Shown one piece after another: positions 8,090-15,573 of a DNA stretch of 64,000 bases (position 1 is the stretch's first letter; every line of letters starts with the position of its first letter). The position numbers were made by a program, and so were the translations under genes. The DNA lies in NCBI RefSeq assembly GCF_030814135.1, contig NZ_JAUSUQ010000013.1:1-64000 (forward strand), given 5' to 3'. The notes under the pieces are model-generated. The model was not told the origin of the DNA. It saw nothing but the letters and a program-made list of their open reading frames with translations, and made no database searches. The DNA comes from Caldalkalibacillus uzonensis. GTDB lineage: Bacteria; Bacillota; Bacilli; Caldalkalibacillales; Caldalkalibacillaceae.

Positions 8090-9798
8090 ATCCGTACCCC
8101 TTTCCGCTCACAGTCAACCACTTCATAGTGATAACCCTGTTCCACCAAAAATAGCTGGCGCTTCAGCGCATAATCCTGGTCCTTGGTATCTTTGGTGACA
8201 ATATGGTAAAAATAAGCTTTGTTCTCTCCTGGTTTGGGGCGCAAAATACGGCCCAGCCTTTGAGCTTCCTCCTGCCTTGATCCATAAGTGCCGGACACTT
8301 GAATGGCCACGGTGGCATCGGGGAGATCAATGGCAAAGTTAGCCACTTTGGATACGGCCAGAACACGAATCTCTCCCTGCCGGAAGCGTTCATAAAGGCG
8401 GTCCCTTTCTTCCTGCTTCATCTTTCCTGTAATCACTGGTACATTAAGCAAGGTGCCCAATTCTTCCAGCTGGCGGACATATTGGCCGATAATCAGCACC
8501 TGGTCATCCCGGTGCTTGTCCAACACTTCTTGAACAACGGCCACTTTGTTCGGATTCTCCTGGGCGATGCGCATTTTGTGCCGCTCTGGGGCCAAGTGAT
8601 AGGCCTCTTTTAAAAATGGATCCAGACCGACCCTTATTTCGGTACAAGTGGCCTGGGCAATATGCCCCTCTTGTTCAAGATATTTCCAGGGCAAATCATA
8701 GCGTTTGGGTCCAATCAGACTGAACACATCTTCTTCCCGTCCATCTTCTCGCACTAACGTAGCTGTCAGTCCCAGACGGCGGGTAGATTGAAGCTCTGCC
8801 GTGACCCGGAATACAGGGGCTGGCAACAGGTGCACTTCATCATAGATAATTAAGCCCCACCGCCTGTACCTGAAGAGATGCAAATGACCAAAGGACTCGG
8901 TTTGGGCTGGACGGTAGGTGAGCATGTGATAAGTGGTTACCGTCACCGGTTTTAGCTCTTTAACCTGCGACGTATACTCTCCCACTTCATTTTCCGTCAG
9001 TGTGGTTTTTTCTAATATTTCCCTTTTCCATTGCCTGACAGAGGTTGCATTGTTCGTCATTATAAGGGTGGCACATTGCTGCCTGACCAGAGCCGCAATG
9101 CCGATCACCGTCTTTCCAGCTCCGCAAGGAAGCACCAATACGCCTTGACCGCCATAAGCTGAATCAGCACCAAAAAAAGCGTTCACCGCCTCGCGCTGGT
9201 AATCCCGTAATCGAAACGGCGTACCGTCAGGCAAACAGGAAACGAAGGAGCAGGGCAGAGGTTCTCCGTCATCATAACCTGCTTCGTCTTTGACAGGGTG
9301 GCCAAGGCGGATGCACTGTTGTTTAAGCTCTCCCCTCTTGTCAGGTCTGGCAACCACTCCCCACTTCCGTTCATTGCTCCATACCACTGGTCTGGGCTCA
9401 CCAAGGAAACAGGATGATAATGACGGATAATCAACGACCGCCAACAATTCTTCAACTTTGTCAGCCATTAAATATAAATGACCAGCATGGGAGACAAGAA
9501 TCAGCCGTCCATACTTGGCCATATCTTCCCGGATAGATTGTTTTAGATCAGTGGTTAAGGGGAACTTAGCATAATCTTGCAAAAAAGCAATAATAGCTTC
9601 TGCCCGTTGGCCCTGGGCAGCAGCATGCCACAAGGATAAAGATGTGATGCGATAGGTATGTATATAATCTGGGCTCTTGATTAATTCACTAAACAGATGC
9701 AGCTTTTGACGCACTTCTTCAAATTGGGGATGGTTAACTTCCACATAGATGGTACGGTCAGGTTGTATCACAAGTGGCCGGTCAGCAAGATAGTTCAT
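8086..9798 (-). CDS. XPB-type SF2 DNA helicase (DEAD/DEAH family)
   Basis: The start at 9798 (MNYLADRP) follows AAAGGTG; the longer open frame to 9897 has no ribosome site. The product has 570 residues. An N-terminal damage-recognition-like part (1-190) precedes two RecA domains: Walker A P-C-G-A-G-K-T at 224-230, D-E-V-H at 320-323, R-L-G-L-T-A-T-L-V then R-E-D at 350-352, and Q-R-L-G-R-I-L-R-P near 520. The R-E-D element is characteristic of XPB and its archaeal and bacterial kin, which unwind DNA 3' to 5' in repair. It is encoded with its helical partner and divergent from a PrcB-domain gene. Confidence 0.85.
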   Translation of the reverse strand: MNYLADRPLVIQPDRTIYVEVNHPQFEEVRQKLHLFSELIKSPDYIHTYRITSLSLWHAAAQGQRAEAIIAFLQDYAKFPLTTDLKQSIREDMAKYGRLILVSHAGHLYLMADKVEELLAVVDYPSLSSCFLGEPRPVVWSNERKWGVVARPDKRGELKQQCIRLGHPVKDEAGYDDGEPLPCSFVSCLPDGTPFRLRDYQREAVNAFFGADSAYGGQGVLVLPCGAGKTVIGIAALVRQQCATLIMTNNATSVRQWKREILEKTTLTENEVGEYTSQVKELKPVTVTTYHMLTYRPAQTESFGHLHLFRYRRWGLIIYDEVHLLPAPVFRVTAELQSTRRLGLTATLVREDGREEDVFSLIGPKRYDLPWKYLEQEGHIAQATCTEIRVGLDPFLKEAYHLAPERHKMRIAQENPNKVAVVQEVLDKHRDDQVLIIGQYVRQLEELGTLLNVPVITGKMKQEERDRLYERFRQGEIRVLAVSKVANFAIDLPDATVAIQVSGTYGSRQEEAQRLGRILRPKPGENKAYFYHIVTKDTKDQDYALKRQLFLVEQGYHYEVVDCERKGVRI

Positions 9799-9869
9799 TG
9801 TTTTCACCTTTCTATCGATTGCAACATAACGTTTTCTTTTATATAGTTTAAACGAAAGGAGAGAGGGAT

Positions 9870-10196
9870 ATGAACCTTTCAGCCGCTGATTTTCCACACT
9901 GGATTGAAGAAAAACTTGAAGAGATCCGCAAAACAGGAGGCGTACTTACCGTTTCGGACGACACACATACCTACATCCTGCTGGCCACAGGAGAGCGGCC
10001 TACAGGCGGATACAGCATTAAAGTGGTCGATGCCGAAGAGAGGGAGAAAAACGGGAAAGCCTATATACTGATCAAAGCTAAAGAGATCAGGCCGGCTCCG
10101 GATGACTTCGTAATCCAGGTGATTACTTACCCCACTGCCGTCTACCGCCTGCCCAAAACAGATCTTCCGGTTAAAGTAGAATGGGTCAGGTCTTAA
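9870..10196 (+). CDS. PrcB-domain (protease complex subunit PrcB family) protein
   Basis: A 108-residue soluble protein behind AAAGGAGAGAGG. The core V-L-L-A-T-G-E-R-P-T-G-G-Y-like pattern (here I-L-L-A-T-G-E-R-P-T-G-G-Y, ~50-62) and the ending T-Y-P-T-A-V-Y-R-L-P match the PrcB C-terminal domain first named in the Treponema dentilisin complex. No signal peptide is visible, so it is probably cytoplasmic, unlike the Treponema lipoprotein. It is divergent from the XPB-type helicase and ends at a strong terminator. The biochemical role of stand-alone PrcB domains is not established. Confidence 0.7.
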   Translation: MNLSAADFPHWIEEKLEEIRKTGGVLTVSDDTHTYILLATGERPTGGYSIKVVDAEEREKNGKAYILIKAKEIRPAPDDFVIQVITYPTAVYRLPKTDLPVKVEWVRS

Positions 10197-10214
10197 ACCC
10201 CGTTAGTACCAAAA

Positions 10215-10245
10215 GACCCCGGTCATGATATGCCGGGGTTTTTTT
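10215..10245 (+). terminator. Strong Rho-independent terminator after the PrcB-domain gene
   Basis: ACCCCGG (10216-10222) pairs with CCGGGGT (10233-10239) across a ten-base loop, followed by a run of T to 10245. Confidence 0.85.
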
Positions 10246-10285
10246 CTAACACCTTCCTAATCTAAGATTTAATCTGAGATCTTAA

Positions 10286-10954
10286 TTATCCAGAATCTGA
10301 GGATATTGTCTTGGGAAGGTATTTCTGGATCAGCGGCAGGAACGTTCTGGTAGGGATAGCAAAGCCCATACTTTGGTGAGATTGAATAATGATGGCGTTC
10401 ATTCCGATCACCTGGCCTTTGGTATTGAACAAGGGCCCGCCGCTGTTCCCAGGATTTAAGGTGGCATCGGTTTGTAACATGCCTTCATATTCGTTATTGG
10501 CCGTAGATACTGTCCGCTCCTTCCCACTTAATATGCCCATCGTTAATGTATGTTCAAAGCCAAAGGGATTGCCAATGGCAAAAACACGTTCGCCAACATG
10601 GGCATCTTTACAAAAGGTGACCGTAGGCAACTTTTTGGAGGGGTTGATTTTGAGCACAGCCACATCCTTGTCTTGCTGGGCCCAAACCAGCTTGGCCTGA
10701 TAAAGTTCCGGGCGTTTTCCCCATTTGACTTTTGCTGCCCTTATCCCGGCCACCACGTGATAGCAGGTTAAAATATATCCTTTGGGATGAATAATCATGC
10801 CGCTTCCGTAACTAACTTTGCGTTCCTCCCGTTCAGGGAAAAAAAAGTAGGGAGATAAGAGTAAGTCCTCTCTTTCAGGACCGGCTTTCATGCCTTCGAT
10901 GGAGACAATACGATGCTTTAGTTTACGATATAAATCGGCTATCCGGCTACTCAT
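10286..10954 (-). CDS. Soluble HtrA/DegP-like trypsin-fold serine protease without PDZ
   Basis: A 222-residue protein with the full trypsin-type triad of the HtrA family: H66 in T-C-Y-H-V-V-A-G, D97 in K-D-V-A-V-L-K-I, and S171 in N-P-G-N-S-G-G-P-L. The A-I-G-N-P-F-G element is also present. B. subtilis HtrA proteins add a membrane anchor and a PDZ domain; both are absent, and no signal peptide is visible, so it is probably cytoplasmic or released with spores. A 155-residue basic protein of unknown role lies just upstream on the same strand. Substrates are unknown. Confidence 0.8.
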   Translation of the reverse strand: MSSRIADLYRKLKHRIVSIEGMKAGPEREDLLLSPYFFFPEREERKVSYGSGMIIHPKGYILTCYHVVAGIRAAKVKWGKRPELYQAKLVWAQQDKDVAVLKINPSKKLPTVTFCKDAHVGERVFAIGNPFGFEHTLTMGILSGKERTVSTANNEYEGMLQTDATLNPGNSGGPLFNTKGQVIGMNAIIIQSHQSMGFAIPTRTFLPLIQKYLPKTISSDSG

Positions 10955-10969
10955 GTTGGCAACGACTCC

Positions 10970-11437
10970 TTATCGAATAGTCGGCCTTCCCGTTGTCCAG
11001 CCCCCATGATAATCAGGTCGTGTCACCCCGCTCTGAATGGGAGCACGAGGATAGGAATAATATTGGGACCGGTCAGTCCCTGGATGAGGACGGGGATAGG
11101 GATGGGTCACAGGGGCGTGAGTACCGGTTCCACCATGCAATTGCCTGAGCAGCACATTGACCTGCTCTACCACTTGATTGACCTCAGCCAGTTTATGTGC
11201 AAATTTGTTTAAATCTATCTGCCGGGCTAAGCGGGTAAGATGATTAAATAAAATGATATCCGGGGAGATCACACCAGTGTGGTTAATGGGAGAGCCTGCT
11301 TTTCTTTTCTTCGTTCGGTTACGCTGCCCCTGCTGCTCTTTTACTCTCGTGTGGTGCATAAGGCGTGCGTCCCGGTTTCCGCTTCTGTTTGACACATGCT
11401 GCCGGGCCGGGTTGACCCACTTCTTTTGGTTAGCCAT
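10970..11437 (-). CDS. Hypothetical basic, proline/histidine-rich protein
   Basis: The ATG at 11437 sits eight bases after AAGGAG (a GTG at 11446 overlaps the ribosome site), giving 155 residues. The first third is Arg/Lys/Asn/His-rich and strongly basic. A short helical stretch follows near residues 60-95 (L-A-R-Q-I-D-L-N-K-F-A-H-K-L-A-E-V-N-Q-V-V-style heptads). The last third is rich in Pro, Tyr, His and Gly, resembling low-complexity spore-coat proteins. I do not recognise the family. It is 15 bases upstream of the HtrA-like protease, so the two are probably co-transcribed, and it could be a substrate or partner. Confidence 0.6.
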   Translation of the reverse strand: MANQKKWVNPARQHVSNRSGNRDARLMHHTRVKEQQGQRNRTKKRKAGSPINHTGVISPDIILFNHLTRLARQIDLNKFAHKLAEVNQVVEQVNVLLRQLHGGTGTHAPVTHPYPRPHPGTDRSQYYSYPRAPIQSGVTRPDYHGGWTTGRPTIR

Positions 11438-11556
11438 GATGCGCACTCCTTACTGGTATATGCTTGTTAACTAGTATCATCTTATGGAACACCATGCAGA
11501 TATGTTCCATAAACTACTCATGGGTGTAAACACATCATAGAGAGGAATCCGCATCC

Positions 11557-12282
11557 ATGATCATTATCGCGCACAGAGGCTCATCCCAGCTTGCACCGGA
11601 AAATACATTACCTGCGATCAAACAAGCCGTAAGAGATCAGATTGAAGCCATTGAAATTGACGTGCAAATGACAAAAGACAGTCAGGTTATTGTCTTCCAC
11701 GATGAATGGTTAGGCCGCACCACTAATGGGAGCGGATTTGTTTATGATACGCCGTATGCCGAGATTCGCCGATTGGATGCTGGGGAGTGGTTTCATCCTC
11801 GCTTCAAAGGAACCCATGTTCCTCTGCTTGAAGAGGTGCTGCACCTGCTACAAGATCAGCCGGTTACCCTTCATATTGAACTCAAAAATCACTTAATTGA
11901 TTACCCGGGATTGGAACAAAGCGTGATTGACTTGGTCCAGCGTTACCAGATGGACAACAAGGTCATTTTGTCCTCTTTCAGAGTCGATAGTCTGGAAACT
12001 TGCCTCTACATGGCACCTCACATTCGGCGCGGACTGTTATGTTGGGGAACACTGCTGCCCTTTTTTACCACTGATGAATGGCGCCAGCTCGACCTATATT
12101 CCGTTCATCCCCATGTCTCGTTAGTGGGAGAAAATCTGCGCCCCCTTCAGCAAGAAGGGTATTACATTTTCCCCTATGTCGTTGAACGGAAATCCCAACT
12201 AGCGCTGTGCCAACAATATGAGGTGGATGGACTGTTTACCAACTGCCCCCGCCGCATTAAAAAGCTTCTCAAGCAAAACTGA
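11557..12282 (+). CDS. Glycerophosphodiester phosphodiesterase (GDPD)
   Basis: A 241-residue protein with the GDPD catalytic layout: H6-R7-G8, E16-N17-T18, E33-x-D35 in I-E-I-D-V-Q, and H48 in V-F-H-D. It hydrolyses glycerophosphodiesters from phospholipid turnover to glycerol-3-phosphate and an alcohol, using a divalent metal. No signal peptide is visible, so it is cytoplasmic, unlike secreted GlpQ. The ribosome site is AGAGAGG. It stands alone and ends before a bidirectional hairpin shared with the CAP-protein gene. Confidence 0.85.
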   Translation: MIIIAHRGSSQLAPENTLPAIKQAVRDQIEAIEIDVQMTKDSQVIVFHDEWLGRTTNGSGFVYDTPYAEIRRLDAGEWFHPRFKGTHVPLLEEVLHLLQDQPVTLHIELKNHLIDYPGLEQSVIDLVQRYQMDNKVILSSFRVDSLETCLYMAPHIRRGLLCWGTLLPFFTTDEWRQLDLYSVHPHVSLVGENLRPLQQEGYYIFPYVVERKSQLALCQQYEVDGLFTNCPRRIKKLLKQN

Positions 12283-12298
12283 CTTCCAATCGATAAAA

Positions 12299-12323
12299 AC
12301 CTCGGACGATTTATTCCGAGGGT
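12299..12323. terminator. Bidirectional hairpin between GDPD and CAP-protein genes
   Basis: CCTCGGA pairs with TCCGAGG across about ten bases. GTTATTGTTT follows on the plus strand and GTTTTTATCG on the minus strand. It separates two convergent genes. Confidence 0.6.
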
Positions 12324-13471
12324 TATTGTTTGACAAAATTTTGCGTATAGTATTTATCCACCACACCCACTCCCAAATGCGTAAAGGCCGGTTCAACAAT
12401 ATTTTGCCGGTGACCGGGACTATTTAGCCAGCCATGATGAACATCAGCGGCATCCACATAGTTCCAGGCAATGTTTTCTCCTGCTTTGGCAAAGGTGACG
12501 CCTCCACGCTGAAGACGTTCTCCCAGGTCCCCATAATGGGGAGAGTAGTGGTCGAAATAGTTATTTTCCAGCATGTCCTGGCTGTGTCTCCGTGCGACAT
12601 CCGCCACGCCATCATGCCAATCAAAAGGAGTCAATTTGATCATGGTGCGGGTGACGTTAACCATATCAAAAATTTGCCGCTCATTGGCTTGGTCGACGGC
12701 CTGCCGTTCCTGTTCATTTAAGGGAGAAGGTTCAGGCAGTGAACCAACATATTTCAGGGTATAGGGCCGGTGCAACAGGAGGGTCTCCAAATCCATCAAG
12801 CGTATACCAGCAATGCTTTCCCCTCCATGAAGATCTATATACAGCTGTACAGCGAAATCGTCTTCCAGATAAAGAGGCCTCTCCCGTATGTCATCTTCCG
12901 AGAGCACAAACGAATAATAGCCCCATTGATACGTAAACGTATATTCTTCCTGTTCTGACCAAGCTCCTGCCCACTCTTCTCTCTCCTGCCCCACACGCCA
13001 GTCTTTCCATTGCCAGCCGGGGGCATTGGTATAAACGGTATTCACCTGGTTATCTTTTATTCCTATCTGCACATATGCTTCCCAATCATGATTATAAATC
13101 CACCACTCATAACCATAAGCACTGGGATCAATGCGCTCTGGGTTACCCCATTTTTCCCTGACTTCAGCCGCTGTCATCCCCAAGGCCACATACAGTCCGG
13201 GATCAGAGATTGAATAAAAACCTGCCTCCGCGGTATGTTTCTCCGTTGTTTCCTTATTCTGCACAGATTCAACGGGAAGTGTTTCTTCCCGTTCTTCTGC
13301 CGGTATGCGTTGGGGCACTGAAAGGTAATGGTCCACCATTACTGCCGGGAGTTCACGAACCTTATTCCACTTTATCTGCCAGCTGTCAGACCACGTCTCC
13401 CATCCTACCAGCCACAGATGAATCAAACTGCCAACAATCAGGCCCAGCACAATACCCCGCCACAGCTTCAT
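12323..13471 (-). CDS. ylbC: CAP-domain (SCP/PR1) protein, YlbC-like
   Basis: The ATG at 13471 follows AGGAGGAGAG, giving 382 residues; a longer frame to 13504 lacks support. Residues ~5-25 form a signal or anchor helix. The middle (~100-230) matches the CAP-associated N-terminal domain, with W-W-I-Y-N-H-D-W and V-N-T-V-Y-T-N. The C-terminal CAP domain has H-S-Q-D-M, F-D-H-Y-S-P and N-S-P-G-H-R-Q-N-I. This is the architecture of B. subtilis YlbC, an exported protein of unknown activity. Its start overlaps the stop of the preceding gene by four bases, placing it in the same LexA-box operon. Confidence 0.82.
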   Translation of the reverse strand: MKLWRGIVLGLIVGSLIHLWLVGWETWSDSWQIKWNKVRELPAVMVDHYLSVPQRIPAEEREETLPVESVQNKETTEKHTAEAGFYSISDPGLYVALGMTAAEVREKWGNPERIDPSAYGYEWWIYNHDWEAYVQIGIKDNQVNTVYTNAPGWQWKDWRVGQEREEWAGAWSEQEEYTFTYQWGYYSFVLSEDDIRERPLYLEDDFAVQLYIDLHGGESIAGIRLMDLETLLLHRPYTLKYVGSLPEPSPLNEQERQAVDQANERQIFDMVNVTRTMIKLTPFDWHDGVADVARRHSQDMLENNYFDHYSPHYGDLGERLQRGGVTFAKAGENIAWNYVDAADVHHGWLNSPGHRQNIVEPAFTHLGVGVVDKYYTQNFVKQ

Positions 13472-13845
13472 CTCTCTCCTCCTCTCTCTCCAGTCAGGTA
13501 ACAAAACAGCAGCTTTTCACACTCCCCCCGCAGCACATCATTGGTATAGCGATGCTGATACAAGTATCCCCGAAATTTAGTGGTGACCAGCCGGAACGTC
13601 CTTTCCTGCTGTTCGGAAATAATGCATCCGCCCAACTGAGTGATTTGACGGCGCAGTTGATGTATATCTTTTTCCACCTGCTGATGAATCCTCTCTAATA
13701 TCCGGCAGTACAAACGAGATAATTTTAATCTGGAGTGGTGCAGTTCCTTCACTTCCAACGGAATTACTTTTAACAGAATTTGCAAAACGGTATATTGCTT
13801 TAACAACTCCGTAAATAATTGATATTCTTTAGAATTAGTGATCAT
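13468..13845 (-). CDS. Conserved hypothetical protein in the YlbA position
   Basis: A 125-residue, helix-rich, basic, soluble protein. GGAG precedes the ATG. It is translationally coupled (ATGA overlap) to the YlbC-like gene and lies after a CBS-domain gene, matching the ylbA-ylbB-ylbC cluster of B. subtilis in content though rearranged. Similarity to YlbA is my recollection and weaker than the context. No catalytic motif is visible. A promoter carrying a consensus LexA box lies 54-83 bases upstream, so this gene should lead an SOS-controlled operon. Confidence 0.65.
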   Translation of the reverse strand: MITNSKEYQLFTELLKQYTVLQILLKVIPLEVKELHHSRLKLSRLYCRILERIHQQVEKDIHQLRRQITQLGGCIISEQQERTFRLVTTKFRGYLYQHRYTNDVLRGECEKLLFCYLTGERGGER

Positions 13846-13898
13846 ACCGTCAAACTCCGCTTCTGTTATTATTTTTACCCTTTTTTTACGTTACAAAC

Positions 13899-13928
13899 AT
13901 TATATACGAACATATGTTCTTTTTTCAA
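13899..13928 (-). promoter_or_regulatory. SigA promoter with LexA/DinR box in the spacer
   Basis: On the minus strand TTGAAA (13923-13928) and TATAAT (13899-13904) are 18 bases apart. The spacer holds a site at 13907-13920, which on the plus strand reads CGAACATATGTTCT. The Gram-positive SOS consensus is CGAACRNRYGTTYC, so it matches at all but the last position. LexA bound here would occlude RNA polymerase. Start of translation is about 50 bases downstream. Confidence 0.75.
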
Positions 13929-13956
13929 GCAAAAAATGAGTCTGCCAGGCAGACTC
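13929..13956 (-). terminator. Terminator after the CBS-domain gene (minus strand)
   Basis: Nine-base arms GAGTCTGCC (13938-13946) and GGCAGACTC (13948-13956) are followed on the minus strand by ATTTTTTG. It separates the CBS gene from the LexA-box promoter immediately downstream. Confidence 0.8.
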
Positions 13957-13997
13957 AAGTGTGCATTGTGCTAAGGGCAGGAGATAAGGGGACAAAT

Positions 13998-14456
13998 TTA
14001 AGATTCGTATGTGGGAGAGTGGGTATCGGTTTCGCCCCGTCTTTCGGAGATCTCACTCAGGGCAACTTCTGCTTCATCATCATAATTATCACGGACAGCC
14101 AAATCACCCAACGCCACAATCCCTACCAACTTATTGCCCTCCACAACAGGCAAGCGGCGAATTTGGTGTCGGGACATCAGTTCAGCTGCTTCATCTACTG
14201 TGGTGTCAGGACTACAACAAATCACATCGGCGGTCATGATTTCTGTCACTTGGGTGGAATTGGGTTTCCGTTCGGCTACTCCACGAATAACAATATCCCG
14301 GTCCGTTATGACCCCCAGCAGCTGGTCATTGGAAACAACTGGAATAACCCCTACATCCCATGTTTTCATTTTAACAGCTGCTTCATAGATATTGTCTTCA
14401 GGAATACAACAGTTGACCTGACGGGTCATGATATCACTTACCGTTTGTTGGGCCAT
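13998..14456 (-). CDS. ylbB: CBS-domain pair protein, YlbB-like
   Basis: The ATG at 14456 (MAQQTVSDIM) follows AAAGGAGG, giving 152 residues; the longer frame to 14651 is rejected. Two CBS domains fill the protein (about 8-62 and 75-130), with G-V-I-P-V and V-I-T-D-R-D-I-V-I in the first and R-R-L-P-V-V-E-G-N-K-L-V-G-I-V-A in the second. Stand-alone CBS pairs usually bind adenine nucleotides and sense energy or ligand state; the ligand here is unknown. Length and context match B. subtilis YlbB. It is divergent from the YugN-like gene. Confidence 0.8.
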   Translation of the reverse strand: MAQQTVSDIMTRQVNCCIPEDNIYEAAVKMKTWDVGVIPVVSNDQLLGVITDRDIVIRGVAERKPNSTQVTEIMTADVICCSPDTTVDEAAELMSRHQIRRLPVVEGNKLVGIVALGDLAVRDNYDDEAEVALSEISERRGETDTHSPTYES

Positions 14457-14607
14457 GTTATAACCTCCTTTTTTTCCTGCTAAAATCGGTTCAATATTAA
14501 CCTGTCCAAAGTGAAAAAAATCATACATGAAAAAATTAAGCATTTGCATCTTCAAGCCATTCATACTATGATAAATAAAGATGAGACGGGATAAAGGAGG
14601 AATCGTT

Positions 14608-14991
14608 ATGATCATTATGGATACAGGATTGGAAGGCAAGGAAATTGCCATCCGGGACCTGGACGTAGCTATGGAACATGTCGGTTTTGTACGCTGGGCC
14701 TGGGATTATAAACGAGCCACCTATGATTATAAATATGTGGATAGCAAAGATGGAAAAACATACTATATCCGTGTTCCCGCTGAAGTGGTGGAAGGGATTA
14801 TTGAGGACAGCGGCCATGCTATTGTAAAGATCGGTGAACCTTACATCGGGGTCCATACCTTTCCCCATGGTGTCGCCTATGATCATGATTTCCCCAAACA
14901 TGCCTTAAACCGGGCCAAGGAAAAGCTGGCCGAATTAAACAAGCTGCTTAAAGTCAAGGAAGAGAAAGAAGAAGAACATACTGCTCATTAA
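14608..14991 (+). CDS. YugN-like family protein
   Basis: The ATG at 14608 follows AAAGGAGG, giving 127 residues; an in-frame ATG at 14581 lacks a ribosome site. The sequence G-F-V-R-W-A-W-D-Y-K-R-A-T-Y-D-Y-K and the later G-V-A-Y-D-H-D-F-P match YugN-like proteins, small cytoplasmic Bacillus proteins of unknown function. The C-terminus is a charged Lys/Glu helix. Divergent from the CBS gene, and closed by a terminator. Confidence 0.7.
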   Translation: MIIMDTGLEGKEIAIRDLDVAMEHVGFVRWAWDYKRATYDYKYVDSKDGKTYYIRVPAEVVEGIIEDSGHAIVKIGEPYIGVHTFPHGVAYDHDFPKHALNRAKEKLAELNKLLKVKEEKEEEHTAH

Positions 14992-15004
14992 CATGCGTCT
15001 AATC

Positions 15005-15038
15005 AAAAATGACCTCCTGACAAGGAAGGTCATTTTTT
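15005..15038 (+). terminator. Terminator after the YugN-like gene
   Basis: AATGACCT (15008-15015) pairs with AGGTCATT (15027-15034), followed by TTTTGT. A-rich sequence on the left makes it potentially bidirectional. Confidence 0.75.
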
Positions 15039-15112
15039 GTCATGAACCAGGTTAATATTTTAATCCAAGTTTTTGAAAGTTAGACAGGCTCCTTATTGTT
15101 TGAGCATGTGCG

Positions 15113-15490
15113 TCAGCTTTCCTGGTTCTCTTGCTGTTCAGACGGCTTGGCGAAATCGACGCCTTCCACACGGACATTCACTTCGTTAACGTACAAACCG
15201 GTCATATTTTCTACCGCTTCTTTCACGTTACGCTGTACATTGCGGCACACATCATCAATTTTTTGGCCGTACTGGACGATCACTCTCAAATGGATGGCCG
15301 CTTCGTTATTGTTGATGTTTACTTGCACGCCTTTGTGGACCTGTTTACCACTCACCCGTCTGGCAAAGCCTTCCACAATGCCGCCAGACATGCTCGTGAT
15401 CCCTTCTGTATCCAGTGTAGCTATACTGGCTATGACTGCCACAACATCATCCGCAATACGCACAACACCTTTGTCTTTTGTTTCTTCCAT
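15113..15490 (-). CDS. Asp23/Gls24-family protein (YloU-like)
   Basis: The ATG at 15490 follows AAAGGGGTG, giving 125 residues. It has the Asp23 fold signature: G-V-V-R-I-A-D-D-V-V-A-V-I-A at the N-terminus, V-x-I-H-L-R-V-I-V-Q-Y-G-Q-K-I in the middle, and T-G-L-Y-V-N-E-V-N-V-R-V-E-G-V at the end. Members bind membranes through partners or act in envelope stress and fatty-acid kinase pathways. It is a single gene, and the specific role is unknown. Confidence 0.82.
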   Translation of the reverse strand: MEETKDKGVVRIADDVVAVIASIATLDTEGITSMSGGIVEGFARRVSGKQVHKGVQVNINNNEAAIHLRVIVQYGQKIDDVCRNVQRNVKEAVENMTGLYVNEVNVRVEGVDFAKPSEQQENQES

Positions 15491-15573
15491 CTGCTTCACC
15501 CCTTTAGATACTCTATCATCAGTTTATGACCAATAAAACTTTTTTAACAGGCCAGCGAGTCATTTTTTATCAT

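Noticed and set aside
14457-14651. N-terminal extension of the CBS protein
   Set aside because: It crosses the AAAGGAGG ribosome site and the divergent YugN promoter and start.
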